DNA from: Isoetes taiwanensis
Taxonomy: Eukaryota > Streptophyta > Lycopodiopsida > Isoetales > Isoetaceae
Direction of reading: 5' to 3'
Assembly (NCBI GenBank): GCA_021234155.1
Contig: JAJEKV010000034.1
Span: 5,750,028 to 5,814,027 of the forward strand
DNA length: 64,000 nt
Shown here: one piece after another, positions 1 through 11,581 of the stretch
Layout: each line of letters opens with the position of its first letter
How positions within the stretch are numbered: position 1 is the stretch's first letter
Translations under genes and position numbers: made by a program
The notes under the pieces: model-generated
Seen by the model: the letters and a program-made list of their open reading frames with translations, nothing else
The model's database searches: none
What the model was told of the DNA's origin: nothing

Positions 1-917
1 ATGATTTCTGTCGTCTTTGCAAGATTGGATCTAAAAAATCGACAGAAAATTGCAAATATTCAAGCAGCTTACCAAGAGCAAGGGGGGCAATAGTCGCCAA
101 TGAAGGTTCTGTCAAGCCATTGTGGCGCCTTAGCACCAGGAAACCAAAGGGTCTGTCTGAAGTGATGGTTTTTGCAGGCGTGAATGCAAATTTCTTCCCT
201 TTTTTACCCTCACATCCATAAACGCGGGTATCTTTTGAAGGGCCGAACCGAACCGCTGCTAAAAAAGTATTTGAAGCTTTGCCGGAACAGAGGGAGGAAG
301 CATTGCCTACATTCCACGTTTTCTACCTGCAAATGTCCCCACGTTTTGCTCTGTAAGGCTCTGTGCCAACACAACGAGGCATAGGACCTGCTGAATACAT
401 GCTTCCAATTTCGTTCCCATGCTTCAAAAGTCATTTACACAGAGCTTCTTTCATTTACTGCCAGAATAAAGCAGATTTTACTTCCACAAAGCATGCAACC
501 AATGTAAGCCTTTTTCCAGCTTAAACTTCAGAGCTTTAATCTCAAACGCTGAAGAAAAAACTGAATGCTAACATAAAAACCGGAGAGGCCTAAAACCACA
601 GGCTCCACCGAGGAACCAAGCACCGATGAACTAGCTCCCATGAATCATCTGTAGCCTGTAGCCGCACAAAACCGGAAAGCCTCTGCTCTCCTCTGGAACT
701 GCCCTGCAATATCTTTTAGAACATAGAGAACGCTAGCTATAGAGACCAGTTCAAGAAGTTGATTTATCCATGGTCCGGTAGCACAAGCAAATAGAAGCAT
801 AGCTCAGCCTAACAAAACCTAGAGACCTTCTCCATTTTGTCGGATTAGTATATTCACAGCTCGTAATCTTATCTTGCTAATCCCTGTTGTTGCAGATTTG
901 CAAGCCCTATTTCGTGC
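1..917. other. No gene recognised
   Basis: I see no coding frame with family similarity, no terminal repeats and no tandem array here. The overlapping short open frames near 184-434 have no recognisable motif. Probably intergenic or decayed repeat sequence. Confidence 0.5.
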
Positions 918-1156
918 CCTAAAATGCTATCCACGAGGCTTGCATGTTCAGCCCTGAAATAAAAAGAGGGCTTTTGTTGTGAGCCCTTGGATGTTGGACC
1001 ATTGAAAAAAAAAAGCTAAATCAACGACTAAGAAATGGTGCACCCTAGATGTACGCATTAGTACATCCATTCGAATACGCCATGAAATCTTAGGAAAACC
1101 TTTGTGAAAAGCGTACAAAAACACAAAGAAAACCCCCTGTTATTTTGCTACATATT
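918..1156 (-). repeat. Dispersed repeat, inverted twin of 26,740-26,980
   Basis: This ~240-bp block is the reverse complement of 26,740-26,980 with only scattered mismatches; similarity stops abruptly on both sides. It includes a segment around 965-1,010 reading as GGCTTTTGTTGTGAGCC on this strand, which is also the core of the 57-bp tandem units at 29,480-29,650. The copies lack flanking host homology, so this is a dispersed repeat rather than a segmental duplication. Its class (MITE, solo LTR or UTR-derived repeat) cannot be fixed; no TSD was found. Confidence 0.7.
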
Positions 1157-1949
1157 GGCAAGGAAAAACATGCCCTTCATTGTAGTCATTGCAGTAAAGC
1201 AGGGCCTAACCGAAAGAGTTATCGAGGGCCTATAGAATGGTGTAGGATTCTATACACCTAAGTTTGTATTCTGGAAGCCTAATCTCTAAAAATTTGGTCT
1301 GGAAAAGTATTTTTTCATTGTGCATTTCTGAAAACTTGGTTTGGCAAAATATTATTTGATTGTGTATTATAAAACAATTCGCTCATTGTCTTCGTTTTGA
1401 TGATTCAACTGTGTATTTGGAATTTCAAAAAGTGTGAAGGGTAAATTTGGAATAGTGACTAAAAATTCGAGGGTATTTTTGAAATTTGTAGATTTAGCTC
1501 TCTTAACTAGTTCGTGTAGATAGTTAGGAGGGGTATTTTTGGAATTAACAAAACTCGAGGGGGAAATTTGGAAATCTCATAAACTTCAAGGGTATATTTG
1601 GAATTTTCCCTATATAATAATATGCCACCATGAAGGGTGGCCCATCCACCAACAAGACGACATCACCTAAGATCAATATACATAACAAATGCATCAGAAA
1701 TGAAGGTTCTAACCCAGGCTCAAGCTCAAGGGGATTAAATGACGGTCAGGGCCTCCAGCTAAAAACTGATGGAATCATGACATCGGCATTGGCTAGCATA
1801 AATATAGTACCTGCGTTGTGGTGAAGAAGGTGTCTTTCCCTATAGTATCTGCAACATTGGCAAAGAAGAGTAGCTTGCCCTACAAGTACACATTCTAGTG
1901 CCAAGTTAGAAGCTTCCCCCATGTGACTTTACTCTTTAACCAACAGCGC
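1157..1949. other. Intergenic, repeated G-rich/T-rich motif
   Basis: No gene recognised. Between about 1,440 and 1,610 the motif GGGTATTTTTGGAATT recurs about four times with variation, separated by 30-60 bases; this looks like a degraded low-copy tandem or a promoter-like repeat remnant. The short open frame at 1,630-1,824 shows no family signature. Confidence 0.4.
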
Positions 1950-2127
1950 GTAGCTTGTCCTCCCAAGTGGGGGTTTTTTCATCCCGGTAGTAGGGTTCTA
2001 CTGTACAGTTACATTGTTTGTTTTTGGTGTTGGGGTTTTTGGCTTTTTTGCCTGTTCTCTGCATGTACCGCCTCATAGGCCTCTGGCCTCCGTGGACGTT
2101 AAAATAAACTTCCTTCCTTCCTTCCTG
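1950..2127 (+). repeat. LINE 3' end with (CTTC)n tail
   Basis: The block ends in CCTCCGTGGACGTT followed by AAAATAAA and a CTTC microsatellite. The same terminal signature occurs at 18,400-18,515 (plus) and 18,640-18,680 (minus), in each case followed by an A-rich or simple tail. That recurrence marks a shared 3' UTR of one LINE family. Here it abuts the minus-strand LINE body, so two LINE copies meet tail to tail. 5' truncation is typical for LINEs and no upstream coding part of this copy is visible. Confidence 0.6.
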
Positions 2128-4330
2128 ATCTGATTATATGATGGGCAACTCTAGAAAGTGTGACATTTATCCTTAATGGCTCCTATATACTAGCACTGAC
2201 AAAGCCTATCCCTGGTGTGGCTCCCCAATCCATCTGCTTGTCTTAATTCGGAGATGGCGGACACCTGTATGAATGGAGGCAATGAGCCTGCACTTTTTCA
2301 TGGGCAGATGTGAATGTAGGTAGCACTTTGACCCTTGTTCCGACATGGGATTTATGAGCTACTTGTAATTTGCCATTTTGACCTGATCTAGGGATTTCGG
2401 GTCCCAAAGCTTGCTGAAGAAACAAGTGTCAAGGTAATGCCGCAGGCTATTGCGATCTGCCTCTGTTTCCACCTATATGCACTTGTGCTCTTGCAAATTC
2501 CATCTGGCTAGCCACTGAGCTCCCTTATCCTTCCAACAAGCCTTGAGGCACCGACGATCCCATTGTCGCGGTGTAAGCCAGGTTCGGAGGACGGGCGTTG
2601 TCCATATTGACCACCATCTATAAATAGACGATGTGTCTATCAAGGGTTGCCTTATGAAGAGGTAGGAATCATGCCTTCTGCAGTAGAATTTAATATGGGA
2701 CCGTAGATTTCACTCCGAGTGCTCGTGCTAAGAAGTCTTACTGCGCCTGCTCTACGTCATTCTAAGTAGGAAGGGATATTGCCCCAGACCTCGACCCCAT
2801 ACAGAAGATGGGCTCCACAAATACCCTGAACATATGTGATTGATGGCCCCAATCATAGAGTTTTTCCCCGTGGCTATTGTTCTGCATTGCATAGAGTGCT
2901 TCCCAGCCTACCATCATATGCAATCAGATGGAAGGGTTCCAACATAGTGTAGAAGGAAACTCCACTCCCAAATACTTGTAGGTGGACGTCACCTCCATAT
3001 TTTACTCCCGATAAATGAATGAAGGGGGTCTCGGGTGGCCTGGGGATGAGATGAGGACCACCTTAGTCTTGGCCAGATTGACACGCATGTCTATGGTTTG
3101 GCAAAATGCGAGCATGGCATCTAGGTGAGAGTGCATATCCTCGGGAGTCTGAGCTAGAAGGTGACATCGTTCGCATATATGAGCTGCCTGATGACCTGAT
3201 GCAAAAGTTGGGTCCCGCCACCCCTATTATCAGCGAGCCAACTTTCTAACTAGTTAATATAGAAGTCAAACAGTGTTGGAGAGAGAGGGCATCCCTGACA
3301 GACCCCGATACTGCTGATGAATGGTTGTCATGTCGGCTTCATTCGGTCTGAACAATGCTCATAAAGCCTATACCTCACATTTTGCATACCCACAGGGAGC
3401 CCTAGTTGTTGTAATAGTGTCCATAGTTTTCTGCAGGCACAACGTCAAGAGCCTTCGGGAACAAAGCAACAATATAGGTCCTGCCAACAGCTCATGTTGT
3501 CTTCAACTAAAGTTCTCAACGTGAAGATATGATCGATGGTTGAGTGTCGGGTCTGAACCCTGCTTGCATGAGGGCACATCTGCTGCCTCTGCCCAACCGG
3601 TCAACTGTTGCTCGAGAATGCCACTAGTAGTTTTGCAAATAGTGAACTAACCATGATTGTCCAATAATTGGCTGGGCAGTGTGAATCTCCTGCCTTGTAA
3701 ATGGGAACAACCCTACTTATGTTCCATTGCGGGGGAAACCTTCATATAGCACCCTATTGAATAGGGTAGTTAGGACCAGTACTATAGGTTGCCTTGTCCA
3801 CTTGAGTAACTCTACTTTTATACTGTCTAGGTCTGATGTTTTTCCATTGGCCAGACGTTGTAGACCCTGGATGACATCGTTCTCCGTGAGTTCTAATGTT
3901 GGACCATTCTGTGGGGGCATGGTTGCTCGTGTCCCTTGAGGAACATAAAGGTGTTGTAAGTATTGCTTCCACTACCCAAGAGTGATGTTCTCTGCAGGCT
4001 GGACTGGCTTTCAAAGCACCCTGCGCCAAAAGATTTTGGGGTGACTATCCAATAGGTAAAACATTCCCCTTTGATGCCTCGCAATGTAACGTGCTTTCTT
4101 TGCCTTCAGGACCGGTTACATGGAAAGGTTGTGATCTCTGAGATCCTTCGCGGGCGGGTTCTCACAAAACACCTTTTTGCTGTAGTGCCAAGCAGCTCTA
4201 TCAGCTGGCCCATCTGCTGCTCCAGCGTGGGGGCCAGCAAAATTCCTGCAAGGTCGTCTTTGAGCATCTCAGCGTAATTCGTTGCCTACTCGTAATCCAA
4301 TCACAACTGAGGTATGTGACAAGCTGCCGC
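2128..4330 (-). mobile_element. Decayed LINE with reverse transcriptase, minus strand
   Basis: Read on the minus strand, the block contains non-LTR reverse transcriptase landmarks in order: ENDVIQGLQRLANGKTSD near 3,880-3,820 (start of the RT fingers), VVPIYKAGDSHCPANY near 3,700-3,660, GVCQGCPLSPTLF near 3,310-3,270, and YANDV near 3,175 where active enzymes have YADD. A C-terminal cysteine/histidine element (DKCHTF followed by SCPSYNQIR) sits near 2,170-2,120. Frames shift and stop codons are frequent, and the YADD Asp is changed to Asn, so the copy is dead. The endonuclease part is not recognisable; upstream of about 4,330 similarity is lost. Confidence 0.85.
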
Positions 4331-5687
4331 AGAGGGGGTTCTAATGCCCACTGAGATTCCTAATCCAATAAGGGGATTCCTATACATTTATTTTCTTACC
4401 CTCAAGGGGAGGGGCTTCTATCGGAGACAATTAGAGTGAGTCCAAAGAATTCCTTATCACGACTATCCTCCTACCTTGAAATGTTCCAATCAAAGGAAAA
4501 AAGTGCAATTGAAAGCATAGGACTAGACCTCATTCCCACACTAATGATTGGGCGGATAGCCTAACTTGTTCCCAATTTAGCACTTTTTATCAATAACCAA
4601 ACACATCATGTAGTATTATCAAGGTTGAGCTCAATTTGCCTCAAGATTTCAAATAAAATAATTGTTTTTATTATCTCACTATTTAGCTTCACTTCATCAA
4701 CAATGATAAAGTAAAATCACATTCTAGCCTAAATAAGAAGCAAACTATATGCAAAGAAGATTAACTAAATGATCTTCTCGAATGCGTGGAAGATTCTAAG
4801 GTTTTCTTTAGGAATCAGCAAGAAGAAAAGAAAGGAAAAAAAATTTAAACTGACAAGTTTCAAATTTATCCGAAAATGCAAACAACACTTAGGTGTATGT
4901 GTATCTAATATAATATTGAGAACATTGCATTGAAGAACAAGCGTTGAAAACATTGCGTTGGGGTAGAATTGATATTCTTATGCTAACCAAAAGTTCTATA
5001 GGACCTTATACAATAAAGAGCACAGAGAGCCCATCAGTGTATAAGATTAAAAACCCCTACCTCAAAGGGTTGACGGAAGATCCTAACTGAATACAAATTA
5101 GGACATTCCTTGTGGGAAATAATGATGCAATGCTACTCTCACCATAAGTTTTCTAAGGGTTGAGTTATCTTGAAATAAACTTTATCCTATGCATGCGAGC
5201 AAGTTGGTATGAACCTCCATGTTTTAAATTATAGATGCTAAGTCTTGGAGTGTTAATAGGGATTATACCAATTGTGTCCTTGGCAACAATTTTCATGGAG
5301 GCTTGAAAACCTATTATGTCTCAATCGTGAGCTCTAGTTAATCGGCTCGCCAACCTCTTTCTCATTGATACATTATCTTTCCCACATCGTCTCTTCAATT
5401 TAGCATTACAAAAAAAAAGAATTGTTTTAAGATACTCATATTTTTCTTATTGATAAAGAAATCGTGCATAACATCACATCAAACTTACGCATTATCTTAC
5501 TAGAAAACATCATTCTAAAATCAAATCATAATTGAGTGGAGCACTTGAGCATATATAGAACAATAGCATAAGAAAGCAAACAACTAAATGTATAAAAATT
5601 GTTTAATATCTAAAAGCACTAATTGCTTTAATTTGTAATTATTCTTTATTCTCATTATTATACATCAGCTAATTAAAAAACCACTTG
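4331..5687. other. AT-rich intergenic stretch
   Basis: No coding frame, terminal repeat or RNA gene recognised. Composition becomes clearly AT-rich from about 4,600, as expected of sequence upstream of the histidine-rich gene that follows. Confidence 0.4.
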
Positions 5688-5694
5688 TATAAAT
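5688..5694 (+). promoter_or_regulatory. Candidate TATA box
   Basis: TATAAAT lies 37 bases upstream of the ATG at 5,731. If used at the normal plant distance it would give a very short 5' leader of roughly ten bases. Position and sequence fit a core promoter, but nothing else proves its use. Confidence 0.4.
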
Positions 5695-5730
5695 TGCTTG
5701 CTAGTTTGAGAAACTCTCCAAAGCACAACT

Positions 5731-6616
5731 ATGGCGACTTTCAAAAGTCTTATAATCTTTTTATGTGTTTTATTATTTGTTATCAAGTCCCAATCTAGGA
5801 TGCTAGATGGGGAACAAGCCAAAGGTAAGGGTCAAAATTCAAATCCTTGTTATGTATAGGTAGGTCAAAATCCTTCTTATGACTAAATGCATCACAATGA
5901 TATGATATAATGATGCTTCTAATCATAAGCTTTAACTTCTTTTAACAAAGATGCGACTATTGATTGCTAACCACGATATGCAGGATATGGGAACGAGGAC
6001 ACGCTCTTTAAAAGGTTTGAGAAACACCATCAGGTTGGGGATAATAATGTTCCCTTTCATGCTCAGAGAGCATTCTATGCAGAAAATAAGCATCACATTT
6101 GGGCATGGTGTTCTCCTTGGTAATAGAAAGGACTTTGTGAACGAAGGCTCAAATTTTCAGTCTAAGAAACATCATCAGAATGGAAATAACAATGTTCCAG
6201 TTGTCCTTAATATAGAAGATAAGCATCACAAACCTAGCCATGGTGATCAGATTGGTGATGGAAAAGCATTTGACGCAACAAATAAGCACCATGTTCCTAG
6301 TCATGGCAATGTCATTGGTGATAATAGCAGAGGCTACGTGAATGGAGATAAGGAAAAATCCCATCCGTGCCTTCATAATCATGTGTCCGTTCATGATAAA
6401 GGCGCTTTCAAGGAAAATAAACATCACATTCTTGACATGGATAAACAACGTAATTCTGATCATATTGACCTGAATAATCACCATGGGCATGGGCAAAAAG
6501 ATTTGGGATATACTGCTGAAATTGTTAATCAATCTGATAAGCATCATAAACCTGGTAGTGAGGATCCCACATCTTATACGATGCAAGGCCATCGTCATGG
6601 TGGGCATGGTCATTAA
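5731..6616 (+). CDS. Secreted histidine-rich repeat protein, two exons, one frameshift
   Basis: Exon 1 is 5,731-5,824 and encodes an N-terminal signal peptide (MATFKSLIIFLCVLLFVIKS, then QSRMLDGEQAK). A GTAAGG donor follows; the best acceptor is the CAG at 5,981-5,983, giving exon 2 at 5,984-6,616. Exon 2 encodes about 210 hydrophilic residues with about seven KHH-containing units 21-40 residues apart (for example NKHHVPSHGNVIGDN and DKHHKPSHGDQIGDGKAF) and a C-terminus rich in His and Gly (GHRHGGHGH). The first units read in one frame and the rest in another, so one base was lost or gained near 6,097-6,108. The frameshift could be a sequencing error or a real lesion. There are no cysteine-rich motifs or catalytic domains. 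I do not recognise the family: a metal-binding secreted or wall protein, or a multi-peptide precursor, are both possible. Confidence 0.6.
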
Positions 6617-6990
6617 CATGGTTGACTCCCGAGCAATAATTATAGCCTTATATCATGAGAATCAATAGATTCTCAATAATCAAAAGTGCTTGACTTATCA
6701 ATGATATATATATAGGTATATCGGATGGGGGGCATCATTTTTAGGGTGTATATAGATATTGATCCTGACCGTCTAAATCTTGAGGTGGCACATTTATGGC
6801 CCTCAGATTCGATGGGGGCATGCATGGGCATGCATGAGGGCATGCACCCCATGCCTAAACCGTCAGATGGGAGTAGCTTGAATCTTGACCATTGAACTAA
6901 AGGCTAATGGAATGTGCGGAGAAATTCACATCAATTTATGTGCTAGGTAACCGGCCGGATCGAGGGGTTTCCGGCCGGCTACCCAGCGTG
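6617..6990. other. 3' flank of the histidine-rich gene; no further gene
   Basis: No gene seen. Near 6,815-6,860 the sequence is built from repeated GGGCATGCATG/GGCATGCA words that can pair with one another; otherwise it is unremarkable. Confidence 0.4.
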
Positions 6991-7809
6991 AACCGCAGTT
7001 TTGTGAAATTCCGTTCTTGGTGTTTCTTGGTGTTTTTTTTGGCGATTTTGGGTGTTTTCTCGGCCCTTCAATCTCTACAATCGTTGAAGGATTTTTCCGG
7101 AACCTGCTCTGATCTGCTGAATCCAGGCCTGATGTGGCGTCATCCAGAAGCAAAACGGCCGGATCATCCCTTCTTTTGCCTTCTTCTTTTGCCGGATCAT
7201 GTATAGCCCTTCTTTTGCCTTCTTCTGTTGCTAGATCATGGAAACCCTTCTTCTTTTGCCTTCTGATACGCCGCTGCAAAACGCTTGAAACGCTTCTGCT
7301 GGACAAATCTTGAGGCTTGAAACGCTTCTGCTGGACGAATCTTGAGGCTTCTGCTGGACGAATCTTGAGGCTCTTGAATGCCCTGCCGATCTGCCTAATG
7401 ATCTGAAAGATCTGAATGATCTTGAGGCATGAAACAATGATACCTTTCGCTCTTCTGATACGCCGCTCTTGGATCTTGAGGCTTGAAACAAGGCCGAATG
7501 CCATGACTGAATGCCGGCCGAAATGGCCTGCACTGCACAAAATGATCCGGCCGAAATGCCGTGTCCTGCACTGCACAAATGATCCGGCCGAATGCCCAAA
7601 ATGATCCGGCACAAAATGCCCAAAAATGATCCGGCCGAATGCCCAAAATGATCCTGCACTGCACAAAATGATCCGGCACAAATGATCCGGCCGAATAGGT
7701 TTTTGAGCTGTGGCGGCGCTGTAAGCGGCGCCACCAGACACCCCATAAACCAAAATTACCACTAATAAACAATTAGAGAATATTCCAGGAATTTCACAAA
7801 ACTGCGGTT
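6991..7809. repeat. Minisatellite block between 22-bp inverted repeats
   Basis: Positions 6,991-7,012 and 7,788-7,809 are perfect 22-bp inverted copies beginning AACCGCAGTTTTGTGAAATT. The interior is low-complexity tandem sequence. It has units with CTTCTTTTGCCGGATCATG near 7,165-7,260, units of GCTTCTGCTGGACGAATCTTGAG near 7,290-7,370, and many AATGATCCGGC/CGAATGCCCAAA words at 7,500-7,700. The minus strand stays open for 278 codons (6,926-7,762), but that frame only translates the repeats. A palindromic GGCGCCGCTTACAGCGCC-like stem lies near 7,710. This is probably a small TIR element or a repeat array, not a gene. Confidence 0.6.
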
Positions 7810-8101
7810 TACGAGATGGTAACAGCGTTTATTACTGGGTGATGAGGTGTCAAGATAATGATAACGGGAGTCTAGAAATCTCTGGAAAAACATCTGTCTG
7901 TTGTGGTGTCATCGTTTGCCATCTCTAGATTGTTTTGCTGCATCAAAGGTTTTATGGAGCCGTTGGAGGAGGCGCCGCAGGTAGTAAGTATACCGATTCA
8001 GAAATGTTAATTTCAGCTGCACAGATATGGCAATCACTTATGATCAATCTTGAAGTTGATCCATTTTAATCCGATCCTTGGCGTTCAAAAAGATCTAATA
8101 A

Positions 8102-9495
8102 ATGGTTGCGGCAAGCAAGAGTTCTATTTCGTTACCTGAACAATGGAGAGTTCATGAGGAAGGCAATCCTGTGATAAATTGTAACGGAAATGCTGCTTAT
8201 TGTGAGCCCCCTTCATTGTATGTACAGGCAAACGACTCCACTGCTACCATCGATTCCCTTGTTGAAGACGCGAAACTGGCTAGTGTTGAGGTGAAGAGTC
8301 CCAGCAGTGCCCTTTTGAGTATTACGAGGTCGCTTATTGCAGGAGGTGTTGCGGGAGAAGTGTAAGTGATATTTCCTTCTGTTTTTCTACTCCGGCATTT
8401 AGTAGCAGAATTCTTTCTTTTGCAAGAAAGATTGCTGAGATAATTTTTCGCAATATGGCAATTCCCGGGCATTGATATGAAGTGTTAAATGTATAATTAT
8501 GCACCAGGACTGCATCCGGTTTCTTTCCCACAAGCTCATTCTTTAAGATGGTTTACTTTTGGGTCTCGAACAGCTGTTGCACCATTGGAGCGTTTAAAGA
8601 TTCTTCTTCAGGTATTATTATTTTAACCCCAAGAAATTAGTTAGATCCTTTTTGGGACTAATCTGCAAAGGGCACTGAATTTTATTCTTAATCCACAAAT
8701 ATGGGCAACCTTGTCCGTTGCAAAACAAGATTAGCAGACTTCAAGGATTACATTATCTTTAATTGTAGCGTGATTGTTGAGATCAATTATTAAAGTTTTA
8801 AGCCTTGAATTAAAACAGCATACACTTAATTTCTTTGGCAAGTTGCAGCGCATATGATAGAATTTTCCTTTAAACAAATTAACATTTTCATGTATTTGCT
8901 GTAGGTTCAAAATTCTCAGAACGTGAAGTATAAAGGAACGGTTCAAGGCTTGAAATACATTTGGAAAACTGAAGGTATTCGAGGATATTTTAAAGGCAAT
9001 GGGACGATCTGTGCCCGTATAATACCCAATTCAGCTGTGAAATTTTTTAGCTACGAACAGGCTTCAAGGTTATTAGTGTTTTTTATGGCTGCGCAATTTT
9101 AGAACACTTTTAATCTAAATTTTGGGTCCGTTGCATTCTTAGGGGGATTTTATGGTTGCATCAAGAGCAAACAGGTTGCAGTAAGTATTGGAGCATTTAT
9201 TATTTCTTTGTATATGTCATCTGTAATGTGTTTTTGTTCTTTGCAGAAGATGCAGAGTTAACACCCATTCTGCGGCTTGGGGCAGGTGCTTGTGCTGGAA
9301 TTATTGCAATGTCTGCGACATACCCAATGGACATGATCCGTGGAAGGCTTACCGTTCAGGTCAATTGGATGACAACATCCTTTTCATGAGTTGACTATCT
9401 GAAACTGATACTCCTACTGGGAATGCAGACGCCTGATTCTCCAAATTGTTACCGTGGAATGTTTCATGCGGTGTCAACTATAACTGACATGTTGT
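8102..9495 (+). pseudogene. Truncated mitochondrial adenine nucleotide carrier (ADNT1-like)
   Basis: Exons 8,102-8,361, 8,563-8,611, 8,905-9,068, 9,143-9,174, 9,247-9,359 and 9,429-about 9,495 together match the N-terminal half of the plant ADNT1 type of mitochondrial carrier. That family exchanges AMP/ADP and ATP across the inner membrane. Visible landmarks are SLIAGGVAG, SRTAVAPLERLKILLQ (carrier signature PxxRxK-like), a full second helix pair with YKGTVQGLKYIWKTEG and NGTICARIIPNSAVKFFSYE, and GAGACAGIIAMSATYPMDM. The protein breaks off at YRGMFHAVSTITDM; the third carrier repeat is missing and retroelement sequence begins. The acceptor of exon 2 reads GG instead of AG. Truncation plus splice-site loss make this a pseudogene, although the remaining exons are well conserved, so decay is not ancient. 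Confidence 0.85.
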
Positions 9496-11581
9496 CCCCT
9501 GAGAACTGCTCTAGTTTTCTAGCTTTCCACACATTGCTCAGTGTGGAGTCGACTTTCTTCCGATAGTCGGCCCCGTTACTGCCTTTATCACGATTCGGAC
9601 CCTCCCCACGGTCTTGCTGATCATTATCCTATGCCTCTGATTCCGAGTCGGAGTCAGAACTGGTGTTGGAGGAGTTCGTGTTGGGGGATCTCCTTCTCCG
9701 TACATGTTTCTTTTCCTTCCCTTATCTGTTCCCTGAGCAAGTGCCTGGGGCAGGTAGTCGTTTTGGTCTGGTGCAATTGCTGCCTTTTCTGCCAGTAAAG
9801 CTTTTATCTCCTGGATATCTGATCTCATCTGGAATATCTCTTCTTTTGGAGTCGGTGCCTTGAACTCCTGGTACAAGTTCCTTGGCTGGAATTGTCGTGG
9901 GGGAGTTTGCTCTATCTGATAGCGTCGATTTTGCTCTACGGGTGCTCTAGCTGCATACACATCAGACTGAACTCTTATGATTAGCTTTTGCTTGTTGTTG
10001 CATTGGTTGTTTGATGATATAGTTGTGGGGACAAAATATATCAAGAACATACACAATAGCAACCAAATATATTCATAAGATAAAAACTTTATTACAATGA
10101 TTGATGGAGAAAAATTTTAAACTATTCTTGGAATCTTCGATATACAGGGTGGTCCTCCAAGAATTTCATTACTTGGACGTACCACCTTGCAATGCCATTA
10201 CTAAATCTTCCACTCTTCGATCTGACATATAGGCCACAGTGACGGTTAATCTGCCCTGACATCGGTATTGAGACCACGAAGTATGCTTTGGGCTATTGTC
10301 CTCTTCACTAATATGACGTGGTCGATGTTTTGAGGTGTCTGAGCATGTCTACCAAATCCCGAGAGGGCAATGAGCATGAAGAACCCTTCTTCTCCCGTGG
10401 GCTGGACTGCCAGTGTATCACTGCTATCCTTCTATAGTTGAGGAGTTGGAAGATAGTATCTGAGGGCCTTGTTATGTCCTCCTTCTCCTGCATCTTCTCC
10501 GGTCCTGATGCCGGCCATATGCCTCTTGGAGTACTCGTTCACCGGTACTGCTGTCAGGTCCTTATAATCTGCGAACATAAACCCGAAGGACTCCGCTTCT
10601 GTCGACCCCGGTTGGCGCCATTGATGAAGAGCTGGGCAGGAGTTCAAACATCGTCTTGCCCCGAATGCCCATCTATTCTTAGATGGCGATGAATTCCTCC
10701 TCCGAAGGTAGCTCCTGTTGTGTCATCATTTGTCGGATATTCCTGTAGGCCTAGATGTCGGATAATGACGGCCCGGTATAGGTGTGGGCTTCCCTAATGC
10801 TGATAGACAAGTCTTGAGTTTCCCGGTCGATGAACTCATCGAGGTCGGGCTATTGGCGCAGGAAGTGTAGGAGCTTGTCCATCCTGTATCCTCAGTCTCT
10901 GCACTTTGGAAGGTTCTTCATGTCGTGCAGCAGGAGGTACTCTTGGCCTTCGATAATGGCCGGGGTTAAGTTGGTGATGCCTAACCTGAGTGAGGGAGCT
11001 GTTCTTGTCATCCTCAGGTCTTCTTGAAGCCCTTAAGTTCTTGTTCTGCTTGCTGCCGTTCCTGGATAGGGTCGACGTCGATCAGGTCCTCGACGTCATA
11101 GCCTTGTCTGCCTTCTTCTTCCTCCTCCTGTTCTGAGCCTTCATACTCTAGGAGCAGCAACTCTTCTGCTCTGGAGGCATGGGGTTCTATGTTCATTGGC
11201 TGAGTGGAGGGTTCCTCTATTTGAGTTTGGGCTCTGTGGGATAAGAAGATGGCTACAGCAGCAGTGTAAGAGAAATATCTCTTCCTTTATGGATATGGTC
11301 ATATAGTCTGGCATGCGACTAACTCTATTTTCTAAGTACTTGAACATCGCTCAGTGCGGCTCAAAGAGCTGTCCTAGGTGCAAAGTACCCTATGCATGGC
11401 AGGAGCCCTACTAATGAAGGGCCTATCTTAGCTTGGAACTCTCGCATGATCTCTTAGTAGAATGGTGTGGCATTTATGGTAGCATCAACATCAATTTCTT
11501 TCTGGAAGACAACAAAGACAAAGTTGATGTCGGCCTCTGCCACATGAGCAGTGGCACTGTACCATCTCCTGAATGCGAAAA
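9496..11581 (-). mobile_element. Retroelement gag-like remnant, minus strand
   Basis: Directly after the broken carrier gene, the minus strand carries a series of overlapping, frameshifted open stretches with a gag-like character. They include an acidic linker with a run of glutamates near 11,110, a helical segment reading ARWYVQVMKFLEDHPVYRRF near 10,150, LLHDMKNLPK near 10,920, and a basic proline/threonine-rich tail near 9,600-9,700. The minus-strand ORF of 174 codons at 9,538-10,062 covers the 3' part. No protease, RT or integrase was found. The reading continues on the other side of the TRIM at 12,046-about 12,130. The class (Ty3, Copia or other reverse-transcribing element) is not decidable from gag alone. 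Confidence 0.55.

Noticed and set aside
1630-1824. 64-codon plus-strand frame
   Set aside because: No family motif, no splice context, lies in repeat-derived sequence.
6149-6619. 156-codon minus-strand frame
   Set aside because: Shadow of the KHH-repeat exon on the plus strand; its Met/Ile-rich composition mirrors His/Asn codons of the real frame.
7100-7180. Minus-strand DPAVLLLDDATSGLDSAD, very like an ABC-transporter Walker B/D-loop
   Set aside because: The DDPA part is translated from the local GATCCGGC minisatellite and nothing before or after matches an ABC domain (no LSGGQ, no H-loop). Treated as coincidence; a profile search would settle it.
9538-11347. Possible endogenous pararetrovirus instead of an LTR element
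   Set aside because: No movement protein, coat-protein zinc finger or RT could be found; the gag-like helices do not decide between the two, so only a generic retroelement call is made.
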